This document shows positions 6,304-6,649 of a DNA stretch of 6,649 nt, piece after piece. The notes beneath the pieces are model-generated. The model had not been told where the DNA came from. It worked only from the letters and a program-made list of their open reading frames with translations, and searched no databases. Within the stretch, counting starts at the first letter, position 1. Every line of letters begins with the position of its first letter. The stretch is from UMGS1279 sp045577495 (GTDB lineage Bacteria > Bacillota > Clostridia > Oscillospirales > Acutalibacteraceae), in contig JAZNIK010000041.1 in assembly GCA_045577495.1 (NCBI GenBank), positions 1 to 6,649 of the forward strand. The letters run 5' to 3'. The position numbers and the translations under genes are program-made.

Positions 6304-6649
6304 ATGGCTTTATTTGAAAGTTTTGATAGAAGAATTAAGCAAATCAATGAAGAGCTTGCAAAGCACGGCATCGCTTCCATTGAAGAGGCTAAAGAAATTT
6401 GCGACAAAGCAGGCGTAGATGCTTATAATATCGTTAAAGGCATTCAGCCAATCTGCTTTGAAAATGCTGCTTGGGCATATGTTGTAGGCTGTGCTATCGC
6501 AATTAAGGATGAGGTTAAAACCGCTGCAGAAGCTGCAGAAAAAATCGGTTTAGGTCTTCAGGCATACTGTATCCCCGGCTTCGTTGCAGACGATCGTAAG
6601 GTTGGTCTTGGTCACGGTAACTTGGGCACAATGCTTCTCCGCGATGAGA
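6304..6649 (+). CDS. GGGtGRT protein, N-terminal part (3' truncated)
   Basis: The frame starts at ATG 6304 and remains open to the window edge, giving 115 codons. I recognise it as the GGGtGRT family from MALFESFDRRIKQINEELAK, the QPICFENAAWAY block (48-59) and the Gly-rich segment PGFVADDRKVGLGHGNLGTM (91-110). The family is about 330 residues long, so roughly the first third is present. The motif that names it would lie beyond the edge. Four cysteines are visible (33, 51, 63 and 89); Cys51 and Cys89 sit in the most conserved-looking blocks and are candidates for metal or cluster ligands, which is inference. The protein appears soluble, without signal peptide or membrane helix. Its tight linkage to the scaffold-like gene suggests a shared function in anaerobic iron-sulfur or redox metabolism, but no reaction is established to my knowledge. 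Confidence 0.9.
   Translation, partial: MALFESFDRRIKQINEELAKHGIASIEEAKEICDKAGVDAYNIVKGIQPICFENAAWAYVVGCAIAIKDEVKTAAEAAEKIGLGLQAYCIPGFVADDRKVGLGHGNLGTMLLRDE

Overview
The window looks like part of the chromosome of a low-to-moderate GC, anaerobic Gram-positive bacterium, most likely a Clostridia/Oscillospiraceae-type gut organism. This is an inference. It rests on the strong AGGAGG-type Shine-Dalgarno sites, the AT-rich intergenic DNA, and the closing pair of genes (an IscU/NifU-like scaffold next to a GGGtGRT protein), which is typical of strict anaerobes. All supported genes are on the + strand. No tRNA, rRNA, CRISPR array or insertion sequence is visible.

Positions 2-136 hold the last 44 codons of an unidentified gene. 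A 100-bp AT-rich intergenic stretch follows. It contains a perfect 12-bp palindrome and three 11-bp-phased copies of a TTGTTTATA-like element.

Positions 237-5335 form a tightly packed four-gene operon: an ABC ATPase (GldA-like), a six-helix ABC-2 permease (GldF-like), a large membrane-anchored extracytoplasmic protein (GldG-like, ABC_transp_aux type), and a membrane-anchored protein with two DUF4340-like modules. Junctions are a 1-nt overlap, a 13-nt gap, and a 25-nt overlap in which the fourth gene must start at a non-ATG codon, best TTG 3704. The likely product is one membrane complex in which the ATPase drives the permease and two single-domain-exposed partners sit outside the membrane. 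Its substrate is unknown, and nothing here points to gliding motility. A clear rho-independent terminator (5348-5387) closes the operon.

Positions 5388-5593 are intergenic. They hold a long imperfect inverted repeat, a good sigma-A-type promoter (TTGCGT, 17 bp, TATAAT) and an approximately 80-nt leader. This promoter should drive the second transcript: an iron-sulfur scaffold-like protein (5594-6286) and, 17 nt later, the N-terminal 115 codons of the GGGtGRT protein, which runs off the window end. The pair is widely conserved but, to my knowledge, functionally undefined.
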